A model generated the notes under the pieces. That model was not told where the DNA came from. It saw only the letters and a program-made list of their open reading frames with translations, and ran no database searches. Source: Ceratothoa steindachneri (lineage: Eukaryota > Arthropoda > Malacostraca > Isopoda > Cymothoidae). Taken from it: a stretch of 64,000 nt of DNA. How positions within the stretch are numbered: the stretch's first letter is position 1; each line of letters begins with the position of its first letter. Location: contig OZ018330.1 of the NCBI GenBank assembly GCA_963969495.1, positions 70,719,637 through 70,783,636 on the forward strand, given 5' to 3'. This document shows positions 33,483 through 44,281 of this stretch, piece by piece. The position numbers and the translations under genes are program-made.

Positions 33483-34540
33483 ATGTATGGGATATGTGGT
33501 AAAGTTTTGAATTGGATAACTGAATGGCTGAAAGATAGGAACAGAGAGTTGTGCTGAATGGGGTCAGGTCACTGTGGAGGGACGTTATCTGTGGCGATCC
33601 GTTCTAGGCCCTTTATTATTCATAGTTTATATAAATGATCTTGGGGAGGCTGTAAATAGCAAAGTGTCAATTTTTGCTGATGACACTAAATTAGCAGCTG
33701 TAGTCAAAGAAGTTGTGGGTAACTTTAAAGTGCAGAGTGACTTAAATAAGTTATTAGCTTGGGCTCAGAAGTGGCAGATGACTTTTAACCTTAAAAAATG
33801 CAAAGTTCTCAATATGGGAAGGTATAATAGGGAATTTAGCTATGAAATGGATGGGCATTGGTTGAATTCAGTTGAGAATGAGAAGGACTTAGGCGTAGTA
33901 GTAAATAAGACACTAAAGTTTTCAAAGCAGTGTATTGAGGCCAAAAATAGAGCAAATAGGGTGCTAGGATGCATTAACAGGAATGTTAGCTACAAGAGTA
34001 GCAGCTGTAGTCAAAGAAGTTGTGGGTAACTTTAAAGTGCAGAGTGACTTAAATAGGTTGTTAGCTTGGGCTCAGAAGTGGCAGATGACTTTTAACCTTA
34101 AAAAATGCAAAGTTCTCAATATGGGAAGGTATAATAGGGAATTTAGCTATGAAATGGATGGGCATTGGTTGAATTCAGTTGAGAATGAGAAGGACTTAGG
34201 CGTAGTAGTAGATAAGACACTAAAGTTTTCAAAGCAGTGTATTGAGGCCAAAAATAGAGCAAATAGGGTGCTAGGATGCATTAACAGGAATGTTAGCTAC
34301 AAGAGTAAAGAAGATATCTTTAAACTGTACAACTCGTATGTTAGGCCACATTTAGAGTACTGTATACAAGCATGGTCACCACATTTTAGACATGACATCA
34401 ACCTGTTAGAGTCAGTACAAAGGAGGGCAACAAAAATAATACCTTCCCTGAAGCACGTTGAATATGAAGATAGACTAAGGGTACTAAATATGTTCTCATT
34501 TGAGAGAAGATGTGTCAGGGGAGATATGATTGAGCTTTAA
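33483..34540 (+). pseudogene. CR1 family B ORF2, reverse transcriptase C-half with internal duplication
   Basis: Reads YGICGKVLNWITEWLKDRN, then a disrupted GVPQG block, SVLGPLLFIVYINDLGEAVN, SIFADDTKLAAVVKE (FADD catalytic pair), WQMTFNLKKCKVLNMGRYN and EKDLGVVVNKTLKFSKQCIE. The segment 33694-34000 is repeated at 34001-34307 in a different frame, so the protein is read twice. It then continues RPHLEYCIQAWSPHF and RRATKIIPSLKHVEYEDRLR to a stop at 34540. Confidence 0.87.
33694..34307. repeat. Tandem duplication, two 307-bp units
   Basis: 33694-34000 and 34001-34307 are nearly identical, with about three substitutions (for example AATAAGTTATT against AATAGGTTGTT, and GTAAATAAG against GTAGATAAG). 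The offset of 307 is not a multiple of three and so shifts the frame. The low divergence suggests a recent event. Confidence 0.93.
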
Positions 34541-34681
34541 AATCTGTTCTGGGATGGATAATTTGGATTTTAGCAAGTTATTGGAGTTGGAAGGTAGTAA
34601 TAGGACTAGGGGTCACCACTTATAAAATAAAAAACAGAGGTGTAGGTTGGAAGTTAGAAAATATTTTTTCACCAATAGAGT

Positions 34682-34855
34682 GTTACAATGAGTTACAAGG
34701 AAAGAGAGTACCCTAGGAGACCTTACGGTCCATTCAAAGAGGGTACCTTTGCACTAGCAATCGAGCGGCACATGGCTGCTCAATTGTTTTGCGTCCCTAA
34801 ACGGTCACTTTTCAAGACTTTGTCTAGTCTTGACTTGAACGGGTCAACAGGAGCG
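34682..34855 (-). mobile_element. Antisense CR1 family C fragment, left piece
   Basis: Its reverse complement matches 38921-39085, the end of ORF2 and 3' UTR of the family C element, almost base for base. With the right piece at 39098-39159 it forms one 5'-truncated antisense copy. The family C full element lies between the pieces. The junction words GTCAACAG (left) and GTAACAG (right) could be an imperfect target duplication. Confidence 0.78.
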
Positions 34856-34972
34856 TGCCTTCTGAAAGATCCGAAACCTCTCTGATCGATAGGCGGGAGC
34901 GACTCACGCGGGGCGAACTCACCACCCCCTTTCTTTTTTATTGAGTGGTCACAAAGTATTCAGAGTTATAAA

Positions 34973-36217
34973 GTGTTCAGCATGACTGGAAGGAAAGGAC
35001 CTGGTGCGTTAAAGTATACCTGCTCGACATGCCAAAAGGACAAGTGGTGCGTAGATTTTCCGGAGGGGTGTTTCTCAAAATGCCACCCTGGAAGTATCTG
35101 CACGGACTGCGTCCTTAGAGCAGAACTTCAGGAGCTTAAGGAACTTTTTAAATCTTCTGAGGAAAAAACACGACGGCTGGAAGAAAAGGTGAAAATCCTC
35201 GAGTCTGAGCATGTGACTCAAATCCGTCATCTCGAAGCCATCATTTCAGAGATTAAAGCCACCAATGGACAGCAACAGCAACAAGAAACTCCCAACGACG
35301 CGGATGGCTCCTCTGTTGGGCCCTCATGCACCGCGTCGATAGAGATAGGCCAACCATCCGACGTCCCAGAGCCAGCAGCTGCTGGGGTTACTCAGGGCGT
35401 CAAAAAGAAGAAAAGGAAGAGTAAGAAAGGAAAAACAGAAGAGAAAGTAGAAACGGAAGAAAAAACAAAGAAGAAAAAGAAGAAAAAACCCCAAAAAGTG
35501 GGGGAGAAAGAGGAATCGAAAGAGCCCATACTGAAAGGAAAGCCTCTGTCCTCTGAACCCAAATGCGCAAGGGTCATCATGATCGGTGACTCCCAAGCGC
35601 GGGATCTACAAGCCTTGCTAGCGGCCCGCCTTCGCACCAGTGTGAAGGTAAGCTGCCTTCCAGGAAAGGGGAACGGAGAAATAAGGGTGGAGGCTGAGAA
35701 ATCTCAGATCTCTGAGAACTCAGTAGTTGCCCTCATGGCAAGTGGCAACGATCTCTACCTACGAGGAGGCAATGTAGGCGCCAGCGGGAAGATACTGACC
35801 ACGGTTATGGGAGGAGTTGACGACTGTGTGCTAAAAACCCGCAGACGTGTCGTGGTCGGGATACTCCCAAGACGAGGTCCATCCCGCAATGCTCACGCGA
35901 GGAACGTCTCCATAAACCAACGCCTGGGAGATCTTTGTACGGCGGAAGGAGTCTTTTTTGTAGACCCCTACCGCACCTTTTACGGGAGAAATGACCTGTA
36001 CAAAAGGGACGGAGTGCATCTTTCCTTTAAATGGAAAGCTGCACTCGCAAACATGATCCAGGATGTTGTGGAGCGGACCCAAAGAAGTGTCAGACCCCGA
36101 GTAAAGGAGGACGTACGCCAGTACACCCGTGTTACTCCAGGAACGACCTTTTCTGAAGTCACAAAGAGTGGAGTGATCCCGCCACAGAGAAAGAAAGCGG
36201 GAAACGGAAGAGCGTAG
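34973..36217 (+). CDS. CR1 family C ORF1 protein, intact (414 aa)
   Basis: Two in-frame starts are possible, 34973 (MFSMTGRKG) and 34982 (MTGRKG). The N-terminus has a cysteine-rich module (CSTCQKDKWC, then CHPGSICTDC) like a small zinc finger. A coiled coil follows at about residues 48-95 (ELQELKELFKSSEEKTRRLE). A strongly basic Lys-rich stretch at residues about 142-180 is likely nucleic-acid binding. The C-terminal half is an SGNH/GDSL hydrolase: VIMIGDSQARDL (Ser), MASGNDLYL (Asn) and YKRDGVHLSFKW (Asp and His), so all catalytic positions appear present. The product would bind element RNA and form particles in LINE retrotransposition. ORF2 starts within or just after its end in another frame. 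Expression is not shown by the sequence. Confidence 0.9.
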   Translation: MFSMTGRKGPGALKYTCSTCQKDKWCVDFPEGCFSKCHPGSICTDCVLRAELQELKELFKSSEEKTRRLEEKVKILESEHVTQIRHLEAIISEIKATNGQQQQQETPNDADGSSVGPSCTASIEIGQPSDVPEPAAAGVTQGVKKKKRKSKKGKTEEKVETEEKTKKKKKKKPQKVGEKEESKEPILKGKPLSSEPKCARVIMIGDSQARDLQALLAARLRTSVKVSCLPGKGNGEIRVEAEKSQISENSVVALMASGNDLYLRGGNVGASGKILTTVMGGVDDCVLKTRRRVVVGILPRRGPSRNAHARNVSINQRLGDLCTAEGVFFVDPYRTFYGRNDLYKRDGVHLSFKWKAALANMIQDVVERTQRSVRPRVKEDVRQYTRVTPGTTFSEVTKSGVIPPQRKKAGNGRA

Positions 36218-38993
36218 GGAGTCCTACAGTCGGGGACTCCCTCAAAGTTCTTCTGTTTAATGCGAGGTCTATCAGAAACAAGTTTCTAGAACTTCGTGGC
36301 CTCGTAGCAACAGAAGAACCGGAGATGGTGGCCATAACGGAGACGTGGATTAAAACCTCAAGCCGAGATTTTGAAGGTGAATTCACGATTCCCGGTTACC
36401 AGCTCTTCCAGAAAGATAGGCCAGACAGAGAGGGTGGCGGTGTGATGTTGTATGTCAAGGATACTCTCAACTCGACGGATTGCAACATCGTATCCGACAA
36501 TAAACTACTAGGTGTTTACCTAGAGATAGGTCCTGCCAAATACAGGACCCTGGTGCTTTATAGACCTCCTGCCCAACTTGTTGAAAAGGACAGAGATCTG
36601 TACCAGCTACTAGGAGAACTTGTGAAAGACAGAGTGTGTATCATCATGGGTGATTTCAACACACAAGTTGACTGGGAAACCAGAGAACCCTGTGGAGAGA
36701 ACGCACTACTCCTGGAGTTCACGAACAACGAGTTCCTCACTCAATGGGTGAGAGAGCCAACGAGAGGAGACAATATCCTCGACTTGGTTTTCACCTCTGA
36801 GGATGACATCGTTGAGGAACTCTCTGTTGGCGAAGAGCTCGGTGGCAGTGACCACCGACTAATTAGATTTGTAGTCAAAGTCCCCAAGGCAGAGCCTGCA
36901 ACTAGTAAATCAAGGAAACTGGATTTGAGAAGAGCAGACTTTGCAGGTCTACGCGCGGGACTGACTGACGCGAGGCTAGAGGAGTGCGATGCTGTTGAAG
37001 ACTCTTGGAACAGTTTCAAAACCACATTCATGAGTCTTCAATCGCGTTTTATCCCTCTGAAATGCCCCCGTCGGTCTTCTGTTCAACCAAAGTGGTTTAA
37101 TCGAGAAATCGGGCAACTGCTTAGGGAGAAGAGAAATGTGTACCGGCAATCGAAGATCTCGGCTGACTTTGACGAATACCGGAGGCTAGCCAGGAGAGTG
37201 AAGTCCAGCATAAGGGCGGCTAAGCGGTCTGAGGAACTCCGAGTGGCGAGACTGTAAAGAGAATCCCAAGGAGTTTTTTGGATATGCGAACAGCCGTAAA
37301 CCAATGTGTCGAACGATTGGCCCTTTGAGGAATGAGGAGGGGACATTAAAGCATTCAGATGCAGAAAATGCCAACCTCCTCAACGACTACTTCTCTTCAG
37401 TGTTTACTGAAAAGTGTGGTCCCATTCCCCAGCCGACGGATTCCTACTCGGGGAAAAAGCTGGAGGATATGGACTTCACCGAAGGAGAAATATAGAAAAA
37501 GATCGCTGACCTAAAGATGAATAAGTCCCCTGGACCGGATGGGTTTCTACCTAAAGTGTTGAAGGAAGTGTGCGATAAGGTATCACGACATCTGTGCGCT
37601 ATCTTTAACATGTCAATCCGGATCAAATGCGTTCCTAGAGACTGGCGTGAGGCGGAGGTGACTCCTATCTTCAAGAAAGGAGACCGTAACCAACCGTCGA
37701 ACTACCGACCTATCAGTCTGACTTCGATAGTTGGTAAACTCATGGAAAGCATCATGGTGGACAAAGTGACGTCGTATTTGGAGTCAAACCTGCTACTGAG
37801 GAGTTCCCAGCACCGCTTCCGAAGGCAACGGTCATGCCTGACGAACCTTGTGGAATTCTTCTACTTCGTTTTCAGTGAGCACGATCGGGACAAGGCGGTG
37901 GATGTGGTGTACATAGACTTTCAGAAAGCCTTTGATAAGGTACCACACCGCCGCCTTCTCCGGAAAGTGCGAGCGCTTGGCATAGACGGAAAGGTAGCCG
38001 GCTGAATCGAGAACTGGCTAAGTGGCAGACGGCAACGGGTGGTGGTAAATGGACAGTCTTCTGAGTGGGTGCCCGTTACTAGCGGGGTGCCTCAAGGTTC
38101 TGTCCTGGGACCACTACTATTCATCATCTACGTCAACGACATGGACGGTGACATGGTTGCCAAAATTTCCAAATTTGCCGACGATACCAAGCTTGGTATG
38201 AACGTTGCAAAGGATGGAAATACTGCCCGCCTGCAGGAAGATCTTGGGAAGATTGGGGAGTGGTCGGACACGTGGCAAATGCCTTTTAACGTGGGCAAAT
38301 GCAAAGTGATGCATATCGGCCACAGAAACCCTCAATCTCAGTATATCCTTAAGGGCACTGCTCTTGAATCGAGTGACACTGAGAAGGACTTGGGTGTTAC
38401 TATCACTAGTGACCTCAAGTTCTCGAAACAGTGCATTGAGGCGGAGAAAAAGGCCCAAAGGATGCTAGGCTATATTAAGCGCCAGTTTGGTTATCGGAAC
38501 CAGGAAATTGTACTGTGCCTGTACAACCCACTTGTCCGACCGCACCTGGAGTATGCCGTACAATTTTGGAGTCCTTCATTGCGAAAGGACATCGCAAGGT
38601 TGGAACGCGTACAAGCCAGGGCAACCAAGCTGATTCCCTCTATCCGACATAAAAGTTATGAGGATAGACTAAGGGAATTAGATCTGTTCTCGCTGTAAAC
38701 CCGTAGACAGCGTGGTCAGCTCATCGAAGTTTTCAAAATACTTCGAGGGTTTGACAATGTTGACTACCGGGATATTTTCACACTGAGTGAGAACAGAACG
38801 CGCAATCACGGCTTCAAACTTGAACTGAAGCGTTACAACCGCAATCTGTGTGGAATATTTTTCACTTACAGTATCTGCGGTATGTGGAACGCACTTCCAG
38901 TGAAAGTTGTCAACAGTGAATCTGTTGACCAGTTCAAGTCAAGACTAGACAAAGTCTTGAAAAGTGGCCGTTTAGGGACGCAAAACAATTGAG
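36218..38993 (+). pseudogene. CR1 family C ORF2: endonuclease, reverse transcriptase, thumb
   Basis: The endonuclease begins LKVLLFNARSIRNKFLELRG and shows EMVAITETWIK, REGGGVMLYVKD, LVLYRPPAQ, IIMGDFNTQVDWE, RGDNILDLVF and GGSDHRLIRF. After a frameshift at about 37250 the frame reads NPKEFFGYANSRKPM, then a TAG (37493), NKSPGPDGFLPKVLKE, SNYRPISLTSIVGKLMES, DVVYIDFQKAFDKVPH, a TGA (38003), TSGVPQGSVLGPLLFIIYVN, KFADDTKLG and RPHLEYAVQFWSPSL, a TAA (38696), and finally RLDKVLKSGRLGTQNN ending about 38993. All catalytic motifs are kept. Three stops and one shift make it non-functional, but the defects are few. Confidence 0.9.
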
Positions 38994-39097
38994 CAGCCTT
39001 GTGCCCGCTCGATTGCTAGTCCAAAGGTACCCTCTTTGAATGGACCGTAAGGTCTCCTAGGGTACCTTCTTTCCTTGTTGTTGTTACTCCTTGTTGT

Positions 39098-39159
39098 TGT
39101 AACAGATTCATTGTTGACAACTTCCAACCAAAGTGCGTTCCACTTACCGCAGATACTGG
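39098..39159 (-). mobile_element. Antisense CR1 family C fragment, right piece
   Basis: Its reverse complement corresponds to about 38868-38936 of family C (for example CAGATTCATTGTTGACAAC and the TACCGCAGATACTG block). It overlaps the left piece at 34682-34855 by only a few bases, so the two pieces are halves of one older antisense insertion. Confidence 0.72.
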
Positions 39160-39590
39160 TAGATTACTGGAATAGTTGTCTATCTGAGACGGTAGACAAT
39201 CCGAACTTGAATGTATTCAAACGCAGATTAGATGGTAATATGGGGAGGGAGGGTTAACTTGAGGGGGGGGGGGGTATTCTTGACTCATTCCTGTGGATGC
39301 AGTTTATATTATTGTATATTATGATTGATTTGGAATTTGACGAGTCTTGATGATGATTCTTTTTTTTTTAACACATTCCTGTGTACGGTTCTAATTGTAT
39401 ATTGTAGATTCATGATCTGACACAATCCTATGGATTGTTTAAATTGTATATTGTAGATGCATGATCTGACACAATCCTATGGATGCATTTTGTGGGTCAG
39501 TTTGACAGATGCCGATGACCTTTGATAGGGCCTTGTGGCTTTTGTCATCCGTGAAATTATGTTATGTTATGTTATGTTAATGCATCTTTT
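39160..39590 (+). mobile_element. CR1 family B, ORF2 end and 3' UTR
   Basis: Reads YWNSCLSETVDNPNLNVFKR and RLDGNMGREG to a stop at 39255-39257, completing the family B ORF2 left at KYFFTNRV (34680). The 3' UTR has a G run, two TTGTATATTGTAGAT-type repeats and a terminal (TTATG)n tail. The hAT transposase sense resumes directly after it on the other strand. Confidence 0.8.
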
Positions 39591-40720
39591 ACGCATTTCG
39601 TTTTCTGCTTGTTGAGGAAAATTGCATTGCGAGATTTCATTTTCAAACTGATAACATAGATAGGATTTCTGGTCTATAAAATCCCGAAGACACTCATTTT
39701 GCTGAAGTTTTTTTCCTGGTATTAAAATCATTGAAGTAATAGAATTTATAAGAAATTGGAGATCACTCAATAATTTTTTCGGATCTTGTCTTTGCGCCTC
39801 AAAAAGTCTATTAATCCTTTGAACTTGATGAAGTATTTGTTTCAGAAACACCAGAAAAACAGTTTTTCTTGTCGTTGAACAAAGAATATAGAGTTTTCTC
39901 TGTAAAGCACCTTTCTTCATTCCTTGCTATACTAAAATGGCAACGTAATTCAACCCACTCTTCCAAAATTCTTGAACCAAAACTTATATTGAGAGTCATC
40001 TGGTCGGACTAGGTGAGACAAGCTTTAATGGTAAATTAGCTTCGTTTATTGAGGCGAATAGCACCTTATATTTTGCTTGACGGACAGAGGAATGCGAAAA
40101 CCAGTTATAAGTTTCCTTAATCATGAAGTCTAAATGCCTAAGTATTCATTCGGCCGCCGCATGAGACACTGTAAGTTGAAGAGAATGACAAATGCATTTG
40201 ATCAGAGTCAAATGAGGAACTTCTCTTTTTAAGAGTGCATAAGACGCCATTGTTAATTTCCGTCATGACGAAGGCGTTGTATGTACCAAGTTCTTTAAAT
40301 CAAAGGGATTTTCTTTGAAGCTTTCTTTAATTGTACTGCAAATTGCTTCAGCATTGCATTCCTGCAATCCAATCAAATCCAAGAAGGATACAATAATTTT
40401 ATTATATATTTATCGTTTTAATATTTGTATGAACTAAATTTATAAGAAACAGTTTCAAATGCAGCGTTTTAAAGGAGTAGTGTTTTACATGTTCATTGAT
40501 GGTGTTCTCAGCCAGTTCACAAACGTTTTTAAACGTACCAATAATATCAGGCGTCGTAATATATTGTAAGCCAGGGCCCTGTATAAGCGTCCAACAGCCA
40601 GGAGGTAAATATTAGCAATTTTGTACGAACGTACAAACTTTGGCAGCCCTGAAACAGATTTGGCCTCGATAGAAAATGGATTATCAAGTAAATCTAACCT
40701 AAAACTGCAAAAACGGGCCA
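39590..40720 (-). pseudogene. hAT transposase N-proximal and central part
   Basis: Minus-strand frames give SFGSRILEEWVELRCHFSIA and RNEERCFTEKTLYSLFND, then, in a shifted frame, FLKQILHQVQRINRLFEAQR and DPKKLLSDLQFLINSITSMI, ending ENEMRKRC at the LINE junction. This is the central helical region of a hAT-like animal transposase family. It continues across the insert with LVQQIRQRLPGN at 30300. Upstream parts to 40720 are weak, and I cannot point to the first catalytic Asp or a BED finger with confidence. Confidence 0.72.
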
Positions 40721-40853
40721 AAACGCTCCAAAATAAAATGCGAAAGCGCTAAAATAGCGCGGCCGCGTCAAATAAAAATAATTCGCGCTAAGCAATGCTA
40801 AAACGCACAAAATCTAGCGCGTTTCGCGCTAAATTGGCAACACTGATAACTTT

Positions 40854-42304
40854 ATCTTTATTTTTTTTAAAGTACATGAGTGTAACAAAATTGACTGTTT
40901 AGAAAAATCGGATGTGGTAATTATTCCTAAAAAAATGCCCGAGTAGTGAGTCTAAAATGGAAAATCCTAATCTCTGTAGACATAATTGAACAAAGGTTAA
41001 GTTATGAGATAAAGCGTTTCTACCTTGCGTGGCGGAATGACAGGTTACAAAGTGGCTGAGACTAAGCATGACGTAATTAACTTGTAGCTTTGCTTGATCT
41101 GTCCAATGCATGTGCATGTGGCTAATGTTGATAATTGGGAGTGTTTTTGAAATAAAACTGGATAAATGTCAACCGCTTCTTTGTGTATGTTTACCGCCCC
41201 CTAAGAGAAATGTAAACTTACAGCAACCCTTTAAAACAACTGGTGTAGAGTAAATGTATGTACCTCATCCATCATATGCACACGCAGAAGAGAGGAAAAG
41301 GCAAGAATATGTGCAAAGGGTGGCGAGATTAGACCGCTGAACAAAATAATAGAGGAAATGTAGACGGTCAGGCGGGGTGAAAACATGTTAAACTTAAACT
41401 AAGAAATTAAAGCACGTTTTGAGGTTAAGAAACAAGATCGAATCGACCCAAGATTCCAAACTATGTTATCAGGCTGGAAATAAGAGAAGAGGCAGTACTT
41501 TATGCATAGGAATAAAAATCCAACCGATTGCGACAACACCGAATTGAACTCGAAAACCTGACTACCATGTATAGATGCCGAATAGATAAAAATAGAACCA
41601 TTAAACCGCAAAGAAAGCGCATATACTACAATCAAACACATCTAAAAATATACCACCATTAAATTAAGCGAATACACAAATTAAACATGACAAGGCTTGA
41701 AAGCCAATATAGTACTTTATCTTTAACTAAACATTTCGTCACGATTTTTCTCTACCATACATAATTTATCTATTTAGCCTTTATACTTACATGACTTTCA
41801 CTGCATGAATTAAATGGAATTACCTAAGTGAGCACAATCAACAAGAATATGATTTTTGTCTTTGTAGAGTTTAACATCAGTGTCCAAGTCTTTATATCAA
41901 TTAAGAATTATTTCAATTTCCTTATTCACAAACAGAAGATGGGAAGCGGTGTTATAAGGAGATTGGACAATTGAGATTTAGGTAGCATCGTCAACCGTTA
42001 CGACAAATGATTTATGAAGTTTGTAAATTAAAAAGTCTCAAGCACAAGTCTCAAGCCCTGAATATGTCAAAAACTAGATTTCTTAAATTATTTAGCTGTC
42101 CATCTACATATCCTTTGAGGAATCTTTTCGTAGGATGTGAGTCAAAATACTAAGAATGTGATTGCCAATTCTGATCAATTGTAGTTTAAATAAAAGTATG
42201 AGGATTAGAAATCTAAGTCCTATGAGACCAGAAATGCCTCCTGGCCCTAATCATGTGTCAACCGAAATTGACAACAAGGTTTTACGATTGCCATTGCAAT
42301 CACA
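40854..42304. other. Unassigned AT-rich region
   Basis: No recognisable coding or repeat content. Open frames at 40899-41117 and 41399-41641 (minus) have no familiar motif. Confidence 0.35.
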
Positions 42305-42703
42305 TTAACACTAGAATAGCCAACATATTGTGTATATATAAAACGGCCTATGTGTCGATTTCGACACAACCAATAATTTTTATTTTTGTCAAAGTATATT
42401 TTCAAAATTTTAGGGTTGAATATCTTTTCTAAAAGAGATATATTATGGGCTCTTAGTCCTATAATAATATCAATGGCGTAGCCAGGAATAATGTTTGAGG
42501 AAGCCATTGTATATTATATATCACTTTTGCGAATTGGTGAATGAAGAATATCTAAAAGCTAATATCTGCTCAATCCTCCCTGAATACCTAATATTATTAT
42601 TTTATGAAAATTAGAAGTCAGAAATATGAATGAAAATTTATTTTTAAAATGAGAAAATACTATTTATTTCAGATTGCACTTTTTACATGTAGCGCTGATT
42701 ATA

Positions 42704-44281
42704 TTATACTCGTTTGTATATTATTCGTGTTTCTTTTTCTGAACACTTCCCGCAGGTCGGTTTTTCGCACGTTTTACATGTAGTAACAGTTGCATTGTTA
42801 CACTTTTGACTGGAGCACTTTCTTCTCTTTTGAAGGGGTGGGGGGTGATCTTCAGCTTCATTTTCAACATGTGAGGATGACTTTTTTTCTTTTCGAAGCA
42901 TATGCAGAACGAAGATTCTCGATGAGTTCAAGAATATATTTTTCCGACTTATTTTACTGCCAGTTGTTTTCTTATAAATGATCCAGCTATTGAGGGCTGC
43001 CATGTCTAAAATATTTTATCAAACTCCAACCGGCCAGCGCCTTGTTGCACAATGTGTACTATATTTTCGTACCATTTGGTTAACAGCATCGATGCCAACT
43101 TTATTCTTGTTATAAAACTTGATCACATCTGGCTTCTTTTTAGCTATTTCTGAAACTGTTGGAGCTGAATGCATTGTGGAAAGCAAACATACAGACTTAT
43201 TATCTTTGCACTGATAATTCACAAACATGCATCCACTTTCTTCCTGAAAGAAATAGTTGCTATTGTAAGGTCCTCCCTTTTCATAGACAGTCATTTCCTT
43301 GGATAGATGCTTGCTGTTTGAACGAACTGTACCAACTATGGAAGTCCCTTGATCTTGAAGTTTTCTTGCAAGTTCAAATGTTGTGAAGAAGTTATCTGTT
43401 GTTACATTATAGCCATTTCTTTTTATTGTGTCTGTGATCTTCAGCACAACACTTTCCCCAAGAGGTAGTGCATTTCTTAATTCTTTTTCTTGTGCACCGA
43501 GATACGGCATTATATTGGCAACATATTTTGAATTCACCTCAGCTAAGATCCAAAATTTGATGCCAAATTTATCTGGCTTGTTTGTCATGTATACAATAAA
43601 AAGACAACGATTTTTCATCGGTAAAGGTTTCTCATCTATTGTTAGGCTAAACTCAGGAGTATAATTTCTTCTGCAATCTTGAGCAAATGCCTCAAAAATG
43701 TCTCTTAAATTTATTATTACTTATACGTTCTGATCTCGTACCTTTTAGATCAAAGCGCAGATGCTTTCTGATCTCTTTATAATGTCTTCGAGACATCGTT
43801 TCTCGAAAAATATCACGACCATAAAGTTTGCTCCAAAGAAAATCTGCACTGTGGCCCTTACTATATATTCCTCGAGCATATTCCAAAGTGAGAGAGTTAT
43901 CAAGATTGCACTATTTTGCTTCTGCACTAATACATTTAAGAATTTTTCTTAGCATTGTCTCATCAATAAATGATTTCCATGCCATGTATGGAGATTTTGA
44001 AACATCACTTATCAAGGCTCGTGTGACACCTGGATTAGCTTTGAGTACTGATGCGTTTCTTGATCTGCCAGGCCTTGCTTTCGTGAGAGCTCTCCATGTT
44101 ACTCCATATCTGTTACAATGTCTTCGCTTTTATCCAATGTGAGAGTTTGGAGAGCTGATGCCTCTTGCTCGTCTTCTGAGCAAGAGTCTGAAGATTCAAA
44201 TGATGCAAATTGACTGTTATTATGATAAGTTGAATTTTCTTCATCTTTACTTTCAATACTTATATCGTACCAGAATCCCAC
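42704..44281 (-). pseudogene. piggyBac transposase, broken
   Basis: An acidic N-terminus (44281-44099, SFESSDSCSEDEQEASALQT in part) is followed after a frameshift by SPYMAWKSFIDETMLRKILK, a TAG, then LEYARGIYSKGHSADFLWSK and LYGRDIFRETMSRRHYKEIR (43886-43700). After another shift come FSLTIDEKPLPMKNR (first Asp), GYNVTTDNFFTTFELARKLQ (second Asp) and KVGIDAVNQMVRKYSTHCAT (third Asp), so the catalytic triad survives. Beyond a shift at about 43010, AALNSWIIYKKTTGSK leads to a Cys-rich C-terminal domain (CSSQKCNNA, CKTCEKPTCGKC), which in this family contacts the ends. The GTGTCGATTTCGACAC palindromes near the ends are candidate binding sites. Confidence 0.9.

Larger units (their letters stand above)
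34856..39097 (+). mobile_element. CR1 LINE (family C), full length, youngest
   Basis: 5' UTR 34856-34972, intact ORF1, ORF2 with a few stops, and a 3' end of TTG-rich repeats (about 39074-39097). The 4.2-kb element is GC-richer than its host element and needs only a handful of changes to be open, so it is the most recent LINE here. It lies inside an antisense fragment of its own subfamily, which lies inside family B. Confidence 0.85.
30340..39590 (+). mobile_element. CR1/L2-group LINE (family B), interrupted by family C
   Basis: Element parts are 30340-34681 and about 39160-39590. The 5' part carries ORF1 (30422-31408) and most of ORF2. The right part resumes with YWNSCLSETVDNPNLNVFKR, the C-terminal end of ORF2, then a 3' UTR ending in (TTATG)n repeats at about 39556-39580. 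The element inserted into the hAT transposase gene. It carries two structural oddities: a 106-bp-arm palindrome and a 307-bp tandem duplication. Confidence 0.82.
29531..40853 (-). mobile_element. hAT transposon split by nested LINEs, with 8-bp target duplication
   Basis: The left end at 29539 begins CTGTGTTGCCAA; the right end at 40845 is the complement of CAGTGTTGCCAA. The flanking octamers ATCACTTT (29531-29538) and ATAACTTT (40846-40853) agree in 7 of 8 bases, a hAT-size target duplication. Removing the LINE insert (about 30340-39590) leaves about 2.1 kb. Both ends carry GCGCTAAAA-type subterminal words. The transposase is on the minus strand: N-proximal part at 39590-40720, hAT dimerisation domain at 29700-30340. 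Confidence 0.85.

Noticed and set aside
35324..35637. Minus-strand frames rich in Phe opposite the Lys-rich part of CR1 family C ORF1
   Set aside because: Antisense shadow of AAG/AAA codons.
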